Assembly: GCA_023460875.1 (NCBI GenBank)
Contig: JAEWOQ010000313.1
Coordinates: 1 to 24,564, forward strand
DNA: 24,564 nt
DNA from: Pseudomonadota bacterium
Lineage (GTDB): Bacteria; Myxococcota_A; Polyangia; Polyangiales; Polyangiaceae
Direction of reading: 5' to 3'
The translations under genes and the position numbers were made by a program. How positions within the stretch are numbered: position 1 is the first letter of the stretch; each line of letters starts with the position of its first letter. Shown in pieces: positions 22,825 through 24,564 of the stretch. The notes under the pieces are model-generated. The model was not told the DNA's origin and did not search any database. It saw nothing but the letters and a program-made list of their open reading frames with translations.

Positions 22825-23256
22825 ATGGCCCCCGGGGCCCTCGAACTCGGGTTTGCGATGGGAGAAAGAATGATTGATACGCCCACGACAGCAGCAAGTG
22901 ACGCCGGGGTCAGCGAAATGCAGGGTGGCGAAGTTCAGGAAGGTGCCGCGAGACCGCGCCCAGTTCCGGAAAGTCGTACGCCCGAGGAGTGGGCCCAGGC
23001 GCTGGGCTATGTCGGAAAGCGCTCGTCCCTGACGATCAACGGCCAGCGGCGGCCGACGCCCTTCCAATGGCAGCACGCTGCCGCCGATCAGCTCCACGGT
23101 TGGAGCCTGCACAAGCAGCACACCGTCGAGCTCTTCAAGCTCACCCGTGCGGCCTACGAAGCGGCCCTGCAAGCAGCGTCGAAGCCTTCCGGTCGCACCT
23201 ACCAGGCCCATTCCGCGGCCCTGTCGCCGTTCTGCAACCGCAATCGAGGTCACTGA
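22825..23256 (+). CDS. small conserved-looking protein of the tail gene cluster
   Basis: The 143-residue product has a disordered N-terminus (about 1-48) and a helical C-terminal part (about 50-143) with EEWAQALGYV, HAAADQLHGWSLH and LTRAAYEAALQAA, ending in HSAALSPFC. I recall similar short sequences next to tail genes in Mu-like and other prophages, but cannot name the family. ATG 22825 follows the previous stop directly, with AAGAGG about 8 nt upstream; ATG 22870, with GGGAGAAAG before it, is an alternative that removes 15 residues. Its stop (TGA) overlaps the ATG of the sheath gene by one base. It may be an assembly or structural helper of the tail. Confidence 0.6.
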   Translation: MAPGALELGFAMGERMIDTPTTAASDAGVSEMQGGEVQEGAARPRPVPESRTPEEWAQALGYVGKRSSLTINGQRRPTPFQWQHAAADQLHGWSLHKQHTVELFKLTRAAYEAALQAASKPSGRTYQAHSAALSPFCNRNRGH

Positions 23257-24564
23257 TGGCATACCCCCCTGGACAGAATATAACAGTACGCAACAACGGC
23301 GTCGGTCTGGTTTCGACCACGGCCGCGCTCCCTCTGGTCGTGGGTCACACCACGGGGGGTACACCGAACACCCTGTACCAGTACACGAACCCCAACGCGC
23401 TGCGCGACGAACAGGTGTCGGGTCCGGCGCTCGAGGTGGCGCTGGCCGCCATCGCTTCGGCTGGCGGGTGTTTGCTGCTGGTGACCGCTGCTTCGACCGC
23501 AGGCGTCGCTTCGGCGGTCGACAAAGCCGCCGCCGGCTCGAGCACGGGCACGATGGCGGTCTCCGGAGTTCCTGCCCTGGAGCTCGACGTGCGGATCGAG
23601 ATCACGACGACGGGAGCGCTTGGAGAAGCCCGTTTCCGCTACACGCTCGACGGTGTCACCTTCGGGGTCGTCCGCGTCATCCCGAGTGGGGGGACCTTCG
23701 AGATCCCCGAGACTGGCTTGACCTTGACGTTCACCGCAGGAGCAGGCCCCGTCCATTTCGAGGAAGGCGACGTGCACACGTTCACGACGAGCGCACCGCA
23801 CTACACGACAACGGACCTCGGAGGTGCCTGGACGGCCCTCCTGGCGCAGATCGGCTCGCGGCGCATCCGCCGGGTGGTCTTCAGCGGTCGCAACGCGACC
23901 GCTAGCGACGGAGCGACCATGGCCGGGGCCATTGCTGGGCACATGGAGACCCTCGAGGCGGAGCACTACTATGCCCGCGCCCTCTGTGACGCCGGCGAGG
24001 AGGCGGATCCGGCGGCGGTCATCGTCGCCTTCGGCGCCTTCGCCCACGATCGCGTCGCCCTGTGCTACGGCGACGCACGCATGATCAGCCGGGCGCCCTT
24101 CGAGGGCTATGCAAACGTCCGGCAGCCCATCCTGCGCGCGGTGGCGGAGCGGGCGTTCGCGGCCGATCTGTCGGAGAACCTTGGGCGCAAGGCGAGCGGC
24201 GCGCTGACGGGTGTGACCCAGATTTTCCACGACGAAGGCACGGACACCGCCTTCAGCGAAGCGGACAAGATCGTCACGCTGCGCACGTTCCGGGGCCAGC
24301 CGGGCTTCTACATCACCAACGGGTACCTCAGGAGCCCCGCGGGCAGCGACTTTCTGTATTGGGACTGGGGCATCGTCGTGGACGAGCTGTGCGAAGGCGT
24401 GGTGGAGGGTCAAGACAAGTGGCTGCTCTCCAAACTCCGAGCCCGCACGGACGGATCGGGGAACCTCACGGACGAAGATGCCAAGCGGGTCGAAGACGCG
24501 GTGCTGTCGGTGCTCAACATCCGCCTCAAACAGCCCGACAACATCGAAGGCTTCAAGGGACACG
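23256..24564 (+). CDS. contractile tail sheath-like protein, 3' end outside the window
   Basis: ATG 23256 opens a frame of 436 codons without stop to the window edge. The N-terminus starts with a short strand (ITVRNNGVG) followed by a Rossmann-like start (ALPLVVGHTTGG), as in phage tail sheath proteins of the DUF2586 kind. The later part has GQPGFYITNGYLRSPAGSDF (about 348-367), which corresponds to the sheath pattern of a 'xGxYITDG...SDF' strand pair, then a helix-rich C-terminal domain starting near 385. The region around residues 95-185 looks like an inserted beta domain (repeated Thr/Val/Ile strands), which often protrudes from the sheath surface. In the particle it forms the contractile outer tube. 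The gene touches the previous one by a TGATG overlap. The tube gene should follow outside the window. Confidence 0.78.
   Translation, partial: MAYPPGQNITVRNNGVGLVSTTAALPLVVGHTTGGTPNTLYQYTNPNALRDEQVSGPALEVALAAIASAGGCLLLVTAASTAGVASAVDKAAAGSSTGTMAVSGVPALELDVRIEITTTGALGEARFRYTLDGVTFGVVRVIPSGGTFEIPETGLTLTFTAGAGPVHFEEGDVHTFTTSAPHYTTTDLGGAWTALLAQIGSRRIRRVVFSGRNATASDGATMAGAIAGHMETLEAEHYYARALCDAGEEADPAAVIVAFGAFAHDRVALCYGDARMISRAPFEGYANVRQPILRAVAERAFAADLSENLGRKASGALTGVTQIFHDEGTDTAFSEADKIVTLRTFRGQPGFYITNGYLRSPAGSDFLYWDWGIVVDELCEGVVEGQDKWLLSKLRARTDGSGNLTDEDAKRVEDAVLSVLNIRLKQPDNIEGFKGH

Larger units (their letters stand above)
21132..24564 (+). mobile_element. left part of a phage-like or tailocin-like element with a contractile tail
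   Basis: Five plus-strand genes with overlapping or touching ends lead from control genes to a tail sheath gene that leaves the window. No integrase, attachment site or tRNA gene was seen, and no capsid, portal or terminase gene precedes the tail genes. The left limit is uncertain (between about 20,470 and 21,200). The element may be a prophage, a prophage remnant, or a domesticated phage-tail particle. Confidence 0.65.

Noticed and set aside
22204..23364. Minus-strand open frame of 386 codons across the tail genes
   Set aside because: It runs across three coupled plus-strand genes with good starts and overlaps; its translation shows no recognisable domain.

Overview
The window looks like chromosomal DNA of a high-GC deltaproteobacterium in the broad sense, most likely a member of the Myxococcota (a Polyangiales or Sandaracinaceae type is my best guess). 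The reasons are the very high GC, the Hanks-type Ser/Thr kinase, the large multidomain SpoIIE-type phosphatase with a partner-switching pair, the TonB-family protein with a long charged linker, the WYL regulator, the frequent short tandem repeats between genes, and a histone-fold gene. No rRNA, tRNA or CRISPR array was seen.

Layout. 1-2047 (minus): 5' part of a Ser/Thr protein kinase, a 16-bp tandem repeat tract, and an unrecognised exported or membrane protein. 2271-3416 (plus): tatA and a heme O synthase gene, ending in a convergent gap with two tandem repeats. 3577-6951 (minus): a tight three-gene regulatory operon (ATPase anti-sigma-like protein, STAS-like protein, and a sugar-binding-like/GAF/SpoIIE phosphatase) behind a recognisable promoter. 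7110-9858 (minus): a TonB-family protein and an overlapping polytopic membrane protein. 10133-10990 (minus): an SDR-family protein whose catalytic tyrosine is replaced by glutamate. 11069-13132 (plus): metG. 13243-18493 (minus, read right to left): thymidine phosphorylase, an ABC-F protein, 6-phosphofructokinase and a zinc-finger/histone-fold protein, with gaps of 49 to 80 bp. 18672-19727 (plus): a WYL regulator. 19827-20468 (minus): an SLT lytic transglycosylase.

From about 20,470 the character changes. A 744-bp stretch without a convincing gene holds several perfect inverted repeats. It leads into a plus-strand, phage-like cluster: an unrecognised gene, a coupled helix-turn-helix gene, a near-perfect 36-bp palindrome next to three helically phased GTGAC motifs, a tail-terminator-like gene, a small conserved-looking tail gene, and the start of a contractile tail sheath gene that runs off the window. 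No capsid, portal or terminase gene precedes the sheath, so this could be the left end of a tailocin-like particle locus or a prophage whose head genes lie elsewhere.

The points I rate highest are the zinc-finger/histone-fold fusion (13243-13839), the hairpin-rich control region and early tail module of the phage-like element (20,955-24,564), the ligand-sensing phosphatase coupled to a partner switch (3577-6951), and the Tyr-to-Glu SDR (10133-10990). Four of the intergenic tandem repeat tracts sit just downstream of stop codons, three of the four gene ends involved being in convergent gaps.
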